Origin: Scalesia atractyloides
Taxonomy: Eukaryota; Streptophyta; Magnoliopsida; Asterales; Asteraceae
Length of the DNA: 64,000 nt
Assembly (NCBI GenBank): GCA_947069175.1
Contig: CAMTDV010001633.1
Coordinates: 57,394,102-57,458,101 of the forward strand
Reading direction: 5' to 3'
Below are positions 10,539 through 22,256 of this stretch, piece after piece. Positions within the stretch are counted from its first letter, which is position 1; every line of letters starts with the position of its first letter. A model generated the notes under the pieces. The model saw only the letters and a list, made by a program, of their open reading frames with translations, was not told the DNA's origin and did not search any database. Both the position numbers and the translations under genes were made by a program.

Positions 10539-10700
10539 GGGAGCTTCTACTTGCCTTGACAGTCTTTGGTATGTAGATAGTGGGGGCTCCAGGCACATGA
10601 CAGGATGTAAAGTCCTGCTCAGAGATTTTTAAGCTCATGGGGGGGGGGGGGTTGATATATCCTTTGGAAATAATTCAAAAGGGAAGGTGTTGGGGTCAGG
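10539..10700 (+). pseudogene. copia-A protease
   Basis: The sequence encodes the copia protease signature WYVDSGGSRHMTG around 10570-10608, with the DSG active site intact. A TAA near 10630 and a run of 13 G (10639-10651) break the frame before the conserved DISFGNNSKG block. Copia-B has a short GGAGGGG in place of the G run, so the run is a local slippage expansion. Confidence 0.8.
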
Positions 10701-11840
10701 ATGTGTCTCAGCTGGAAACTCAAATTTGAGAATGTGAATCTTATTGATAATCTAAAACTCAATCTTCTGAGTGTCTCACAAATGAGTGATAAGGGTTATG
10801 GATCCTTCTTCACAAAGGAAACTTGTCAAATAGTAGGCCCAGAAGTTGTTAAAAAGATTGATCAAATAATTGCAGAGAGCAAAGCACAACTTACTGCTAA
10901 TAGGGTAGGAAATGTGTATGTGGTAGACATGGTAAAAGATAATCCTATGTCAAATTCATGTTTGTTCTCAGTTGCTTCAATCAAAGAAACAGAATTATGG
11001 CATAAAAGACTAGGTCACACAAATCTAAAAACCATCTCCACTCTCTCCAAACAAAGTCTTGTCAGAGGTTTGCCTCACAAACAATTTACTTGTGAAGAAC
11101 ATTGTGTTTCCTGTTTAAAAGGTAAACAACATAAAAGTTCTTACAAGTCAATTGAAGAGTCCAAAACAAGTCAGTGCTTACAGTTACTTCATATGGACTT
11201 GTTTGGACCTGTGAAAATCATGAGCTTAAAACACAAAAGGTATTGCCTAGTGATAGTTGATGATTTTTCCAGGTTCACATGGACTTTCTTTTTACACTCT
11301 AAAGATGAAACATCAGATATTTTGCAAAACTTTGTTAAACAAGTTGAAAAGCAATTTGATCTTCCTGTAAAAATCTTAAGGAGTGATAATGGGATAGAGT
11401 TTAAGAACAAAGAGTTGGATGCCTTATGTGAGTCAAAAGGGATTATTTGGCAATATAGCATCCCTAGAACTCCAGAACATTATGGGGTTGTTGAAAGGAA
11501 AAACAGAACTTTGATTGAATCAGCAAGAACTATGCTAGCAGATTCTGGTTTACCCCTGTCCTTCTGGGCAGAGGCTGTAAACACTGCTTGTTATGTTCAG
11601 AATAGAGTTTTGATAAACCCCAGGCATCAAAAGACTACTTATGAATTGCTTTATAAAAACAAACCTCTGCTCTCTTATTTTAAAGTCTTTGGCTGCCCAT
11701 GCTTCATTTTAAATTTAAAGGATTTAATATCTAAGTTTGCAGCCAAAGTTGATTGTGGTTATTTTCTGGGATACTAAACCACTGCCAAAGCCTACAGAGT
11801 TTTTAACTCTAGGACCAAGTGTGTTGAAGAAACTCTGAAT
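10701..11840 (+). pseudogene. copia-A integrase (with GAG-pre-integrase domain)
   Basis: A 358-residue frame runs from 10701 to 11777. The zinc-binding HHCC part (HKRLGHTN, then CEEHCVSC) lies near 11000-11120. The catalytic residues are all visible: Asp at 11196 (HMDLFGP), Asp at 11385 (RSDNG) and Glu at 11493 (VVERKNRT), giving D-x35-E. A stop at 11775-11777 falls in the conserved GYFLGY tail, and conserved sequence continues past it to about 11840. Integrase inserts the cDNA in the nucleus. Apart from the stop, this is the best-preserved domain of copia-A. Confidence 0.92.
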
Positions 11841-12440
11841 GTGAAGTTAAGTGAACTCTCATCTTTGAAGATCCCAGCAAATCCTGCTGAACTGTTTGAT
11901 TTATCCAAATTTACATTTGAAGATGTGTCTGTCAAGACTAACCATGCAGGTACCCCACAGTCATCAAATCAAGAGAAAGGATATGATTGCATTCTTCCAA
12001 ATTTCAAAATCTATCCTTCAGGCAGAGGAGCAGATGTTAGTAGCAATGGTGAAAGCTCTGCCAGGTCAACAGTGATTAATACTCAAACCTTTGCCAGCTC
12101 TCAAAACCAAGCATCTGTTTATAAAAGTCCAAAACAAATAGACAAACGTCAACCCACTTTCACATCTATTCCACTAATTCCTCCACCACCATTCCAATCA
12201 GAGGCTGGACCATCAAATTCACCAAAAAAGGATAGCTTAGATGATACACATTTGCAAGCTTCACCTCAGAATGCCATTGTCCCATATCAAGGTGAATTGA
12301 TTTTCCTCAAAAGTCATCTTGTGGATCAAGTTATTGGCAACATCAATGAGGAGTGCTCACCAGAAGCCAATCCCAAAACATTTGTCTTTTTGCTGGTTTT
12401 CTATCACTCACACAACCTGTCAAATACCAAGAGGCACTAA
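11841..12440 (+). pseudogene. copia-A integrase-RT linker region
   Basis: This frame of 199 residues is Ser/Pro/Gln-rich, with no fold visible. It joins the integrase tail to the RT N-terminus, as in other copia polyproteins. Near 12355-12440 it overlaps the start of the RT frame in another phase, so a frameshift lies there. Confidence 0.7.
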
Positions 12441-13444
12441 AAGACAACAGTTGGGTAGAAGCCATGCAAGAGGAGCTCCTACAGTTCAAAAGACAACAAG
12501 TATGGGAACTTGTACCATTGCCAAAAGATGTAAGTTCTATTGGCACAAAGTGGGTCTTCAAGAACAAAACAGATGAAAGGGGCATTGTTGTCAAGAACAA
12601 AGCAAGGCTCGTGGTTCAAGGCTATAGACAGGAAGAATGCATAGACTATGATGAAACATTTGCTCCAGTTGCAAGATTGGAGGCCATCAGACTGTTCTTA
12701 GCTTTTGCTGCTAACCATAACATCAAGGTGTATCAAATGGACATCAAAAGTGCATTCCTGTATGGAAAGATCAAGGAAGAAGTGTATGTGTGTCAACCTC
12801 CTGGTTTTGAAGATGCATTTCATCCTGATCATGTTTACAGGTTAAACAAAGCACTATATGGTCTAAAACAAGCACCCAGAGCCTGGTATGAAACTCTATC
12901 CACTTTTCTCTTATCCATCACCAGAGGTAAGATTGATAAAACCATATTTTTAAAATGAAAAGGAAATGATTTGATGCTTGTCCAAATTTATGTGGATGAC
13001 ATCATTTTTGGATCCACATGCACTGCCATGTGTGAAGAGTTCAGAAAACTCATGGCAACAGAGTTTGAGATGAGTGCAATGAGTGAGTTGCAATGTTTTC
13101 TTGGTTTACAAGTCAAACAAATGCAACATGGCACTTTCATCCATCAAAATAAGTATGTGAAAGAACTACTTAAGAAATTTGATATGGATGATTGTAAACC
13201 TTGCAGCACACCCATGGAAATATCCAAGCTAATCACATTTGATGGCAAAGATGACCTTGTTGATCAAACATTGTATCGAAGCATGATAAGGTCTTTACTG
13301 TACCTAACTGCATCAAGGCCAGACATCATGTTTGCAACATGTGTTTGTGCCAGATCACATTCATTGCCAAGAAAATCAGATCTTATTGCTGTAAAAAGGA
13401 TATTTAGAAGGTGCTCCCAAACTTGGTATCTGGTATCCAGCTAA
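12353..13444 (+). pseudogene. copia-A reverse transcriptase
   Basis: The first frame (12353-12958) holds the RT start (WVFKNKTDERG, ARLVVQGY), the fingers block DYDETFAPVARLEAIR and the palm block QMDIKSAFLYG. The second frame (12971-13444) holds the active site YVDD at 12989-13000 and the CFLGLQV and STPM blocks. A stop at 12956-12958 and a short shift separate the two. RT copies element RNA into DNA in the particle. Confidence 0.92.
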
Positions 13445-13793
13445 TGGTAACATTGAGCTTGTAGGATATTCTGATAGTGACTCTGCTGGATGTAAAACAA
13501 CAAGGAAGTCCACATCTGGAGGAGCCCAATTCCTAGGTGATTGCTTAGTGTCTTGGCAAAGCAAAAAGCAAGTTGCAGTTTCCACATCCACTGCTGAGGC
13601 AGAGTATATAGCTGCTGCAAGTTGTACTGCTCAATCCTGTGGCTTCAAAATCAATTGTTGGATTTTGGTATCACTGCTTTAAAGACTCCACTCAAAATTG
13701 ATAGTCAAGCAGCAGAAAATATCATCAAAAATCCTGTCTCTCATTCCACCACCAAGCACATTGACATCAGACATCACTTTGTGAGGGATTGCT
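13445..13793 (+). pseudogene. copia-A RNase H, interrupted by gypsy-1
   Basis: After a frameshift near 13410-13445 the copia RNase H signature appears: GYSDSDSAG, then RKSTSG and STAEAEY. A further shift lies near 13635. The domain is cut at 13793 by gypsy-1 inside the conserved HHFVRDC segment. The remainder resumes at 26256. Confidence 0.9.
13789..13793. repeat. gypsy-1 target-site duplication, left
   Basis: TTGCT here is repeated at 26256-26260 right after the gypsy-1 3' end. A 5-bp duplication is standard for LTR-element integrases. Confidence 0.9.
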
Positions 13794-14645
13794 TGTGACA
13801 ACTGGCAACTTTCGGGTAATTTTCGTACAATTAAATCACTAATTTAATCATGCAATTATATGATAAAACGCCATGTTCTGCTAGATTACATCTTATAAAT
13901 CTGAAACTGCCATGAATTACATTTAAATAGTGCATATTATTCATTTTGGTCATCGTGCTTGAAAACAATTAGACAATGCACTAAAACAACTAGTAGACTT
14001 GCCGGTTAGACTAGCTGTGTCAGCACTAGTCCGGTACTCAGCTTAACGACAATTCTAGGACTTAGATAGAAGTCCAATAGCAATTACACATTAAATCCTA
14101 GAATAGAAAACAAGGATTTGTGATAACACTTTCCGGAAATACTATAAGCCCTAAAAAGTGTCCGAACCGGACAATAAAAAACTAATTCAGCAAAAATTCA
14201 GTATTTTAACTTCTTACCAGCCAATGTAATGTCCATAAATAAGTCCAAACAACTTAAAACACTTACAAAAGTATTGGGAATTCAATGGTGATTCAAAAAC
14301 AAGTAATACCACACAAAGTGCACCACTTGGCAAATAAACGATCCGATAACGAAACGACCACCCGAACACCACTAGAAGCATCTAGTGAACTAGTTAAGCA
14401 TATTTGACATCATACGACTAATAAAGATCACCCGACACTTTGTTTCACCTCAAGATCACCAATACACTAAACACCCTAAGTAAACCCCTTAACTTCCAAC
14501 TAATTAACCTAACTAATACTTGAAACCAAACCAAGACCCCCCCCCCCAGGTGGACGGTCAACATGTGGGTCCCCCAAGCCCACATGTTGTCTCCTAACTG
14601 TGATTATGGCATAATGGTTAAAGTAGTTATATGGAGGAACAAGCT

Positions 14646-14654
14646 TATATAAAA
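14646..14654 (+). promoter_or_regulatory. gypsy-1 LTR TATA box
   Basis: TATATAAAA lies in a G+C-richer stretch upstream of a CACCC/CAACACCC region, the usual setting for a plant Pol II start about 30 bases downstream. The 3' LTR has lost this part, so only the 5' copy could drive transcription. Confidence 0.55.
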
Positions 14655-16429
14655 GATTAGAAGGAGACAACACCCACTATCTTCACCAAACCTTATCATC
14701 ATCTTTTTCAAACAACACAACCCCCTTCACCACCTCCATAACTCACGGCCAAGCACCCACACAATCACCTCCATTTTCTTGCAACTTTCAATCCATTCCA
14801 AGCTTATACAAAGGTGTCTCAAGTCTAAGTAAGAAGGTTTCAAGTGGAAGAAGCTAAAGGACCTCTTTGGGGTGCTTTTATCCACCTTGTTTCTTCACCT
14901 ACATCTTCTAGTGTTCATTTGCCACTTCCCTAGCCACAAGAGCTAGTTGTAAGTTTCTTGAACCTTGTTTTGATTCATAGTATTAGTGTATTAATCATGT
15001 ACAAGTAAAACCATCAAGAAACATAAGCTTTAAAATGATGAACACATGAAGAACACTAAAGATCTAAAGAGAACCAACATAATCTTGAAGTAATAAAGTT
15101 GTATATGATTATTTTGTGCTTAGCTTGATACTCATCATGTGTAAACTTGTTAAATGTATAGATCTAACAAGTGTATACATGGATCTTGAAAGATCCATGA
15201 AGAACAAGGATGATGAACTTGGTTTACTAGAAAGATGAACATGTTAAGGGCTTAAAACAACATAAACATGGATTTTAAACCTTTTAAAAAGTTGTATGAA
15301 CAAGTTGTTAAAGATGAATTTCTACAAAAGTTGTGTAATTAGTGGATAATTAGTGTTTTTGAAGTTAAACAAACATGTTAAACCTAGATTTAAAAGACTA
15401 CATGTTTTTGTGAAAATATGAGTTCATCATCATGTGAAGAGTGTATGTATGAAGTTGTTTAGACTTATAGAAATTATTGTGTTTGATCAAGTGAGTTTTG
15501 TAAAGCTTAAACACGTGTTTTAAACATGGGAAACTCCTAAATCTAGGGGAAACTATGGCCAAATTTTTATAAAAATTCAACACTTAGAAAAATATAAAGT
15601 TTACTACTAAACTTTTAGTTTTAAGATGTTTAAATAATTAAACATGGCCATACCCTATTTTTATATAAAAATACAAGTTAAGGAAATAAATATTTCTTAA
15701 AGTATAAAAACAAGTATAAATATATATTTACGAAAATATATATTTAGAGGTCACCAAGTATTTGTGTGCTATGTGTACTAAATATATTATATGGTAGTAG
15801 ACAAATTAGGGCATTCAAAACAATAAATACTCCCAATGGAGTATAAACACAAATACCTTCAAAATACCAAGAAAAATACCAATGAACACAAAAATGCCCA
15901 TACTTGGGTGCATGGACAAATACAACAAAATATATATATAAACTTATATATATTCCTTGATTTATATGGACTTGGACAATTGGATGGACTTATACACAAA
16001 ATATATATATTTAACAAGATTGGTAGAAATATATATATATTTCATACAAGCCTTAAAAATATATTATTTTTAAGAAAACTAATTTCCGGTAAATATAAAA
16101 ATTACTAGAAAGGATTTTTGTCACTTAATGGGAAATACAGGAACATTAATACATAAATACATGTATACTTACCTAAGTATACATTTGGTGAATAACAAAT
16201 ATACTTATACTAAAAATAATATTGGAAATATTATTTTACAAAGTATACATATTTATTTTTGAAAAAATAAATATAACTAAACACATACTTTGACTTGATC
16301 AAGGAAGTATAACACAAGAATACTTAGAAAAGTATAAGTATACAAATACAAGTATAAGTTAAAAATCATAGTATTATTAACAACCCATCTTAACTTGGAA
16401 AATACATATTTATTCAAGAATAAATATAA

Positions 16430-16530
16430 CTTGGGCTAGGCCCAATAACACAAAGACATGGGCTAGGCCCAATAACACAAAGACATGGGCTAGGCCCAAC
16501 AATGGTACAATGACATGGGCTAGGCCCAAT
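16430..16530. repeat. array of TTGGGCTAGGCCCAA-type palindromes, 5' LTR
   Basis: GGGCTAGGCCC occurs at 16433, 16460, 16487 and 16517, with spacing 27, 27 and 30 bases and similar ACACAAAGACAT spacers. Each core contains TGGGCY/RGCCCA sequences like plant site II elements bound by TCP factors. The 3' LTR carries the same four-copy array at 25109-25202. Confidence 0.85.
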
Positions 16531-17582
16531 GACACGGGTGCTAGGCACGAGGACAAGGAACGGGCGATGCCGTTCACACACAATTCAAGACTCGATAACA
16601 ATACATATTAACAAGACAAGGATTAATTAATCAAGAACACAACTAAGAACAATTAACACAAGATGGGAACTTGTACATAGAACAAGCATAAACTTAAGTG
16701 TCTAATGGAATTTAGAACACTTGTAGGTTTCGGTTCGAGACCAAGAGAACACTTGTGAGTTACACGAAACACAAGGAACACAAATCCATGAGTTCATGTC
16801 CCCCTTTCCTTTTAAATGTTTTCGGTTTTATAACATTCGGGGGAACTACATGTTAAGACATATGGTATGTTAGTTATGGAGTTAGACGATAACAAGATCA
16901 ATGTGCGTAAGTAGGATTGATAACAATATAACATTAGTAACCATTAATCACTTAGTGACCAAGGTGCAAAAGGTGTAGATCTATTGAGCTTGAGGCACGC
17001 TCCACTCCTAGTTGTATACCATGGAGTGCTTTTGTGATCCCAATTGAGAACAAAGTGTCTCGGTTTGGTTATTTACTTACGGCGCATAGTATCGGAGGGC
17101 TCGCTATCCACTGATAGATCCTTAAATTCCATAATTATTGTAACATACCTGGATTTCAATATTGGATTACAATTATGACAACTCATTCTAAAACAATACT
17201 ACATGAACTCGCTCAACTTTTGTTGATTTTTCAAACTACATGTATTTCAGGAAACAAGGCGTAACTGGTGATGGATTCTCGGAAGATACAACGATGGCCG
17301 CTTTTGGAGGACTTGCCTCATATATCCCTTCCTCATTTGGGCATATAGGGGTCAAAACCTCGATTTAATCTACGATTATAACAAACATATTTTGGTGATG
17401 TAATTTAACTAAATATTGTTTTGGATAACTAATGAAACTTGTTGTAAACTTGTAAACTTTGAATTTGAATCTATGTAACACATAGCATCGTTGTTGGTTA
17501 TAGTTATGTTTACACGATTGATTGCAATGATTACCGTTAAATCACACGTTTGCGCTTCCGCTATGACCAGGGTGTGACAGAT

Positions 17583-17594
17583 TGGTATCAGAGC
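17583..17594 (+). other. gypsy-1 primer-binding site (initiator Met tRNA)
   Basis: TGGTATCAGAGC starts three bases after the 5' LTR end and complements the 3' end of initiator methionine tRNA. Confidence 0.9.
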
Positions 17595-17983
17595 TTCGAT
17601 TATAGTGAACCGGGGACAAACTTTTACTAAGTTTGGTCTACAATCACCAGGGGCTCTCACATGAAAACAAAGTCTATAACATTTCAAAACTGTTTTCAAG
17701 TATATGACAAAAGTATTACAAAATGTCACAATAACATGAGGATCTATCACACGAGCTCAACTGTAGGAAAAGAGCAAAATTTATTCATGCTTAGCCTATA
17801 ATGGGTAGACACAAAACATTAAGATTACACATGAAACCAAAGAACAAATTGCATGAGGATTGATGATTAGTATAAAATATATCATAAGTAATAATTAATT
17901 ACTAACCCACATGTTTATACATTGTACGAATTGTATTTTCCAGGACCATGTCTTTTTCTTCTTCTTATTATTAGGAGGACTCG

Positions 17984-19190
17984 ATGGAGTACCTATCCGA
18001 CGATGGATACGGTGTTGATGTTGCTGAGGCCATACCTCAGGAGGATGCGGCTATTCATGAGGTCTCTGATGACGAGGACCTCGACGATTATCAGCCTTTT
18101 GCTTTACCCGACCATCACATGGGAGAAGATCAAGAGCACCCGCATGACATAGAGGATGATGTGCTAGCTATCCCTCAGCCCAGCATGACGTGGCCATCCA
18201 TGGTCACCCCAAGGGAGAGCATGTAGTTGTGCATCTAGTCGCACCCTAGCTATCATTCCACCTGTCATTGAGATGGACGATGATGAGGATGACGTCATAC
18301 CCGTTTTCCTTGTTGACCATTTAGATGACGAGTTGGGAGACAGCGAGGTCGTTGATGAGCTAGCCATACTTGAGCTACCCCCACCTGTCATTCCTGTTAT
18401 TGACCTATTATCTTCATCTTCTGACTCTGACGATGGACACATGTCTGATGATGCCATGTCTGCTATACCAGCCACACCATCGCTAGTTCACTCACCCGAC
18501 ACTGTGTTACCCCCACCCTTTGTACCTCCGCATGCCCCTGTCGGCCCTTCTCATGCTAGCATCCCTGCTCCTATGTTTACCCCATTCTCTGGACCCCCAC
18601 GTCACTACTCATTGAGCGGTACACCCCGACCCTACGAGCAGCCACCCCCATCTTTCATGGGAGGATCCTCATACCATCCCGTTCATACCCCACATGCTGC
18701 CGGATCATCACATTGGGCCGGACCCCCATCCCCTACTCCACCACCCGTGTATGCTTCATACCCTTCGCCGCCCCGTCACCGCAGGTATCCTCCTTCTCCT
18801 CCACCGGGCATGAGTCCCTCTGTCCCTATTACCATCCCTCTCATTTCCCTCCCGTCCCTTTGGACGAGAGAGTGACATCACATGATCTTCATTTATACAT
18901 GATCTACCAGAGGATATATGAGCTTCAGACCTAGCGTGACACGCGTACCACCTTCAGTGCCCCACCACCTCCGCCACTATCATCTTCACCACCACCACCA
19001 CCGACTCCACTACCCCAGTGTCCCTATCACCACCCCAAATGCCATATGAGGTACGTATGCGCGAGTGGGAGCGTATCCAGGCTGCCTCCGTTTGCCGTGT
19101 CTCCGAGATAGAGGAGGAGTTGGCCTACCACCGCAGTTTGCTCCATAGGTCACCATCTTATCCACCCCCGCCACCTCAGTAGTTTGGTAC
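17984..19190 (+). pseudogene. gypsy-1 extra ORF upstream of gag (acidic, proline-rich)
   Basis: The ATG at 17984 opens an acidic frame (DDEDLDDYQPFALPDHH). A frame break near 18230 leads to 18273-18875 (DDDEDDVIPVFLVDHLDDE), then a long Pro/Ser/His-rich tail to about 19190. A similar ORF with an FQPFALPD-type motif occurs between the leader and gag of sunflower-type gypsy elements, as I recall them. No catalytic domain is visible. The protein would be largely disordered. Its role is unknown. Confidence 0.6.
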
Positions 19191-19846
19191 TAGCTGTCAT
19201 TGGGGATCAGCCCCAACTTTTATGGATCTAGCTTCCGAAGACTCAAGCCAGAAGATCCAGTTTTTGTGACGACTAGAGACGAAGATGCAATGGAGAAGAA
19301 AAATTTACTTTATATTTAAAAAAAACTTATACTGACTGGGGCTATGTAACCCCAAGTCCTTTTGATTCTCTAGAACAATGTACTAAGTTGTCATTATGTA
19401 TAAGTGTATTTTCTTCATTTTACATTGTATTTATATATGTCGTGGTTGATATTATTGTGATGTGGTGATATGTTGGTTGAGTTTTTGATGAGATGTGGTG
19501 ATATGTTGGTTGATATTGTGATGAGATATGGTTGATATTATTGTGATGTAGTGATATGTCGTGATTGATATTATGATGATGTTGTGGATGATGTTTATTT
19601 ATTGTGCCAAGGTGAGTATGTACGTAGACACTACACGATGGTTGTGATGATTGATTTATTCTTACATTTTCACGATCATGTGTTGTATGCCATATATATC
19701 ACTTCTTACCTCTTATCTGACGTGTTGCTTTCTTAAATACTCGACAAAAAAAAACAAACAAAATTTTTTTTATATAATACATTTTTCATATAAATGTTTA
19801 TTCCATTATTAAACAATCGTCTAATTACAATCCATACTAGAAGACG
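19191..19846 (+). other. non-coding spacer between extra ORF and gag
   Basis: No coding frame is supported. The stretch is T-rich. It holds degenerate GATGTGGTGATATGTTGGTT repeats at about 19440-19580, including two copies 33 bases apart at 19459 and 19492. It looks like a 3' UTR followed by a second leader. Confidence 0.5.
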
Positions 19847-20914
19847 ATGCCGCCACGCTGAAGAAGTATCAACAACGACCTGCTACCAACGACCCAAGCA
19901 AAACCGAACGAGCGCATATCTCAGGCCATTGCGCAGCATGAGGCCAACCGCACCAAGCATAGCGGTGGAACCGGAGGTTCATCTGGAACCAACCCACCCA
20001 CCGGTAATTCTTGGTTATTCATATAACCATACGACACTCTCGATTATTCGATTCGTGCTTTGAGTCTCATTCTTGAGTTGGCGCATCTAATTTGTTTCAG
20101 GTTGCACTTACAAGCAGTTTTTGACTGGAAGCCTTTGAACTTCGATGGCACCGGCGGTGCTGTTTCATTCGTGCACTGGACCGAGAAGACTGACTCGGTC
20201 ATACGAATGAGCAAGTACCCTGCTGAGCAAAGAGTCACTTATATCACTGGACTCTTCATTGATGGAGCGTTATCTTGGTGGAATCTCCAGGTCCAGACCA
20301 AGGGAGACGATGCTGCATATGGTCTGACCTGGGAAGAACTGAAGGAGATCATGAGGAAAAGGTATTGTTCGAGGTCTGAAATTCAAAAGCTGGAAACGGA
20401 GTTATGGAATCTTAAGATGATTGGCTTAGACATCGCAGTATATGTTCAAAGGTTTCATGATTTGTCACGAGTGGTTCCGTACTTGGTGGAACCGGAATTC
20501 AAAAGGATTGAAAGATTCATATGGGGACTCACCCCTGAAATTCTGAGTATGGTGACTTCATCAAAACCGACTGAAATTGGGGAGGTGATTGAGTTAGCTG
20601 TGAGCCTTACTGAAGAGGTTGTGAGTCAAAAGAAGCTACCAAAACTTGGGGAAATCAAGAAAGAAACTACCGTGGAGACTACGGACTCCAACAAAAGGAA
20701 GTTTTCCCACTTTAAGAAGGGTACTCGTGGTAACAACAACAAGAGCAAGAGACAAGCGCCAAGGGAAAACAAAGTAGCAAAAGCTTATGCTGCCACCACA
20801 CCAAACAATGCTGAGAGGAAGCCTTATGGTGGAGACGCACCAAAGTCCCAAATGCCCTTTCCACCATTATTGGGAATGTCGAGGCTCCAAATGCGGCAAG
20901 TGTGGAAGGTTTAG
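19847..20914 (+). pseudogene. gypsy-1 gag (matrix/capsid)
   Basis: The ATG at 19847 begins MPPR, a usual start for this family, but a TGA follows at once. The N-terminal part (ERISQAIAQHEANRTK) reads to 20003. After a candidate 97-bp intron and a small frame slip near 20115, the capsid resumes: DWKPLNFDG, ALSWWNLQV, LTWEELKEIM, LSRVVPYLVEPEFKRIERFIWGL. This retrotransposon-gag domain assembles the particle. The capsid frame is open to 20914 and well preserved. Confidence 0.85.
20004..20100 (+). other. candidate GT-AG intron in gypsy-1 gag
   Basis: GTAATT at 20004 and TTTGTTTCAG ending at 20100 form a T-rich 97-base GT-AG interval with in-frame stops. Joining its sides keeps the frame and yields a C-T-Y-K-Q-F motif. 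That motif aligns with CSYKHF in gypsy-3 gag and FSFKQF in gypsy-2 gag. Small A+T-rich introns of this size are typical of plants. No transcript evidence is available. Confidence 0.45.
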
Positions 20915-21176
20915 ATATACTACTACTGCATGTCGAGGAACAACCGATGGATGCTATAATTGTGGTGACAAAGGGCATTTCAAGAAAGATTGCCCGAAAG
21001 GAAATCAAGCTCGGGGAAGATCTTTTGTGCTTGGAGCTAAGGACACACGCGAGGACCTGAATGTGGTCACCGGTACGTTCCCTATAAACAACCACTTTGC
21101 ATCTATACTTTTTGATACCGGGGCAGATTTTAGTTTTATTTCTAAGGAATTTAGAGATATACTTGGGGTAGAATAG
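20787..21176 (+). pseudogene. gypsy-1 zinc knuckles and protease start
   Basis: The frame contains a CGKCGRFRYTTTAC finger with the histidine replaced, then an intact CYNCGDKGHFKKDC knuckle. Next come NVVTGTFPINN and the retropepsin block LFDTGADFSFIS, with DTG near 21114. A TAG at 21174-21176 interrupts protease, and conserved sequence continues to about 21345 (GSFDVVIGMD, then another TAG at 21339-21341). Protease would cut the Gag-Pol polyprotein. Confidence 0.85.
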
Positions 21177-21413
21177 AGTAAATTAGATATTCCTTACTCG
21201 ATTGAACTAGCTGACGGAAAATTGGTAGAATTGAGAGAAGTTATAAGGAAATGTACCTTAGAACTGGGTGAACCAAAGTTCGACATAGATCTCTTACCGG
21301 TTCAATTAGGTAGTTTCGATGTCGTTATCGGCATGGATTAGCTATCCGATAATCGAGCTGAAGTCTTATGCCACGAAAAGATCATTCGTATTCCACTACC
21401 AAACGGAGAACAT

Positions 21414-22256
21414 TTGATGGTCCACGGGGAAAAGCAAAACACGCCACTACGGATCATAAATTGCAGGAAAGCCCAAAAGTGCTTAAGAGAAGGCTGCGTA
21501 GCTTTCCTAGCACATGTTGTTGGCAAGAAGGCCAAGGAGCCTAAGCTTGAAGACATTCCAGTCGTGAAGGAATTTCCTGAAGACTTACCGGGATTGCCAC
21601 CTCAACGACAAGTCGAATTTCGCATCGACTTGGTACCGGGAGCCGCACCTGTAGCTAAGTCTCCATATCGACTAGAACCTTCTGAAATGCAAGAATTATC
21701 TACACAGCTTCAAGAGTTGCTAGATAAAGGATTCATTAGAGCGAGCTTTTCGCCTTGGGGAGCTCCGGTCTTATTTGTGAAAAGAAGGACGAAACGTTTA
21801 GAATGTGTATCGATTACCGAGAGTTGAATAAGCTTACTATCAAGAATCGGCATCCACTACCGAGAATTGATGACTTGTTTGATCAACTACAAGGTTCGAG
21901 CTTCTATTCCAAGATAGACTTAAGGTGTGGATATCACCAGTTGCGGATTCAAGAAGAGAGCATACCAAAGACGGGCTTTAGGACTCGTTATGGTCATTAC
22001 GAGTTTCTTGTTATGCCATTCGGCCTAACAAATGCACCGGCGGTCTTTATGGATTTAATGAATCGCGTGTGCAAGCCGTATCTCGACAAATTCATGATAG
22101 TATTTATTGATGACATCTTAATATATTCACGGTCGAAAGAAGAGCACGAGCAACACTTGAGGACCCTTTTAGAACTTCTGAAGAAGGAGAAACTCTATGT
22201 GAAATTTCGAAGTGCGAATTCTGGATTCGCGAAGTACAATTTCTCGGACACGTGGT
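21414..22256 (+). pseudogene. gypsy-1 reverse transcriptase
   Basis: Blocks in order are LPGLPPQRQVEFRIDLVPGA, LLDKGFIRASFSPWGAPVLFV, DYRELNKLTIKNRHPLPRIDDLFDQL, VMPFGLTNAPAVF and the active site FIDD near 22103-22114. A frame change near 21780 and another near 22210 disrupt the reading frame. All catalytic motifs are present. Confidence 0.92.

Larger units (their letters stand above)
13794..17579 (+). repeat. gypsy-1 5' LTR
   Basis: It starts TGTGACAACTGG and ends GACCAGGGTGTGACA, followed directly by the primer-binding site. Its last 1.97 kb matches the 3' LTR closely. The first 1.8 kb has no partner in the window. It is A+T-rich, with no coding capacity that I can support. It includes an 11-C run at 14537-14547. 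Confidence 0.92.

Noticed and set aside
17409..17750. Minus-strand ORF of 113 residues over the gypsy-1 LTR/primer-site boundary
   Set aside because: It crosses the LTR end and primer-binding site and has no recognisable domain.
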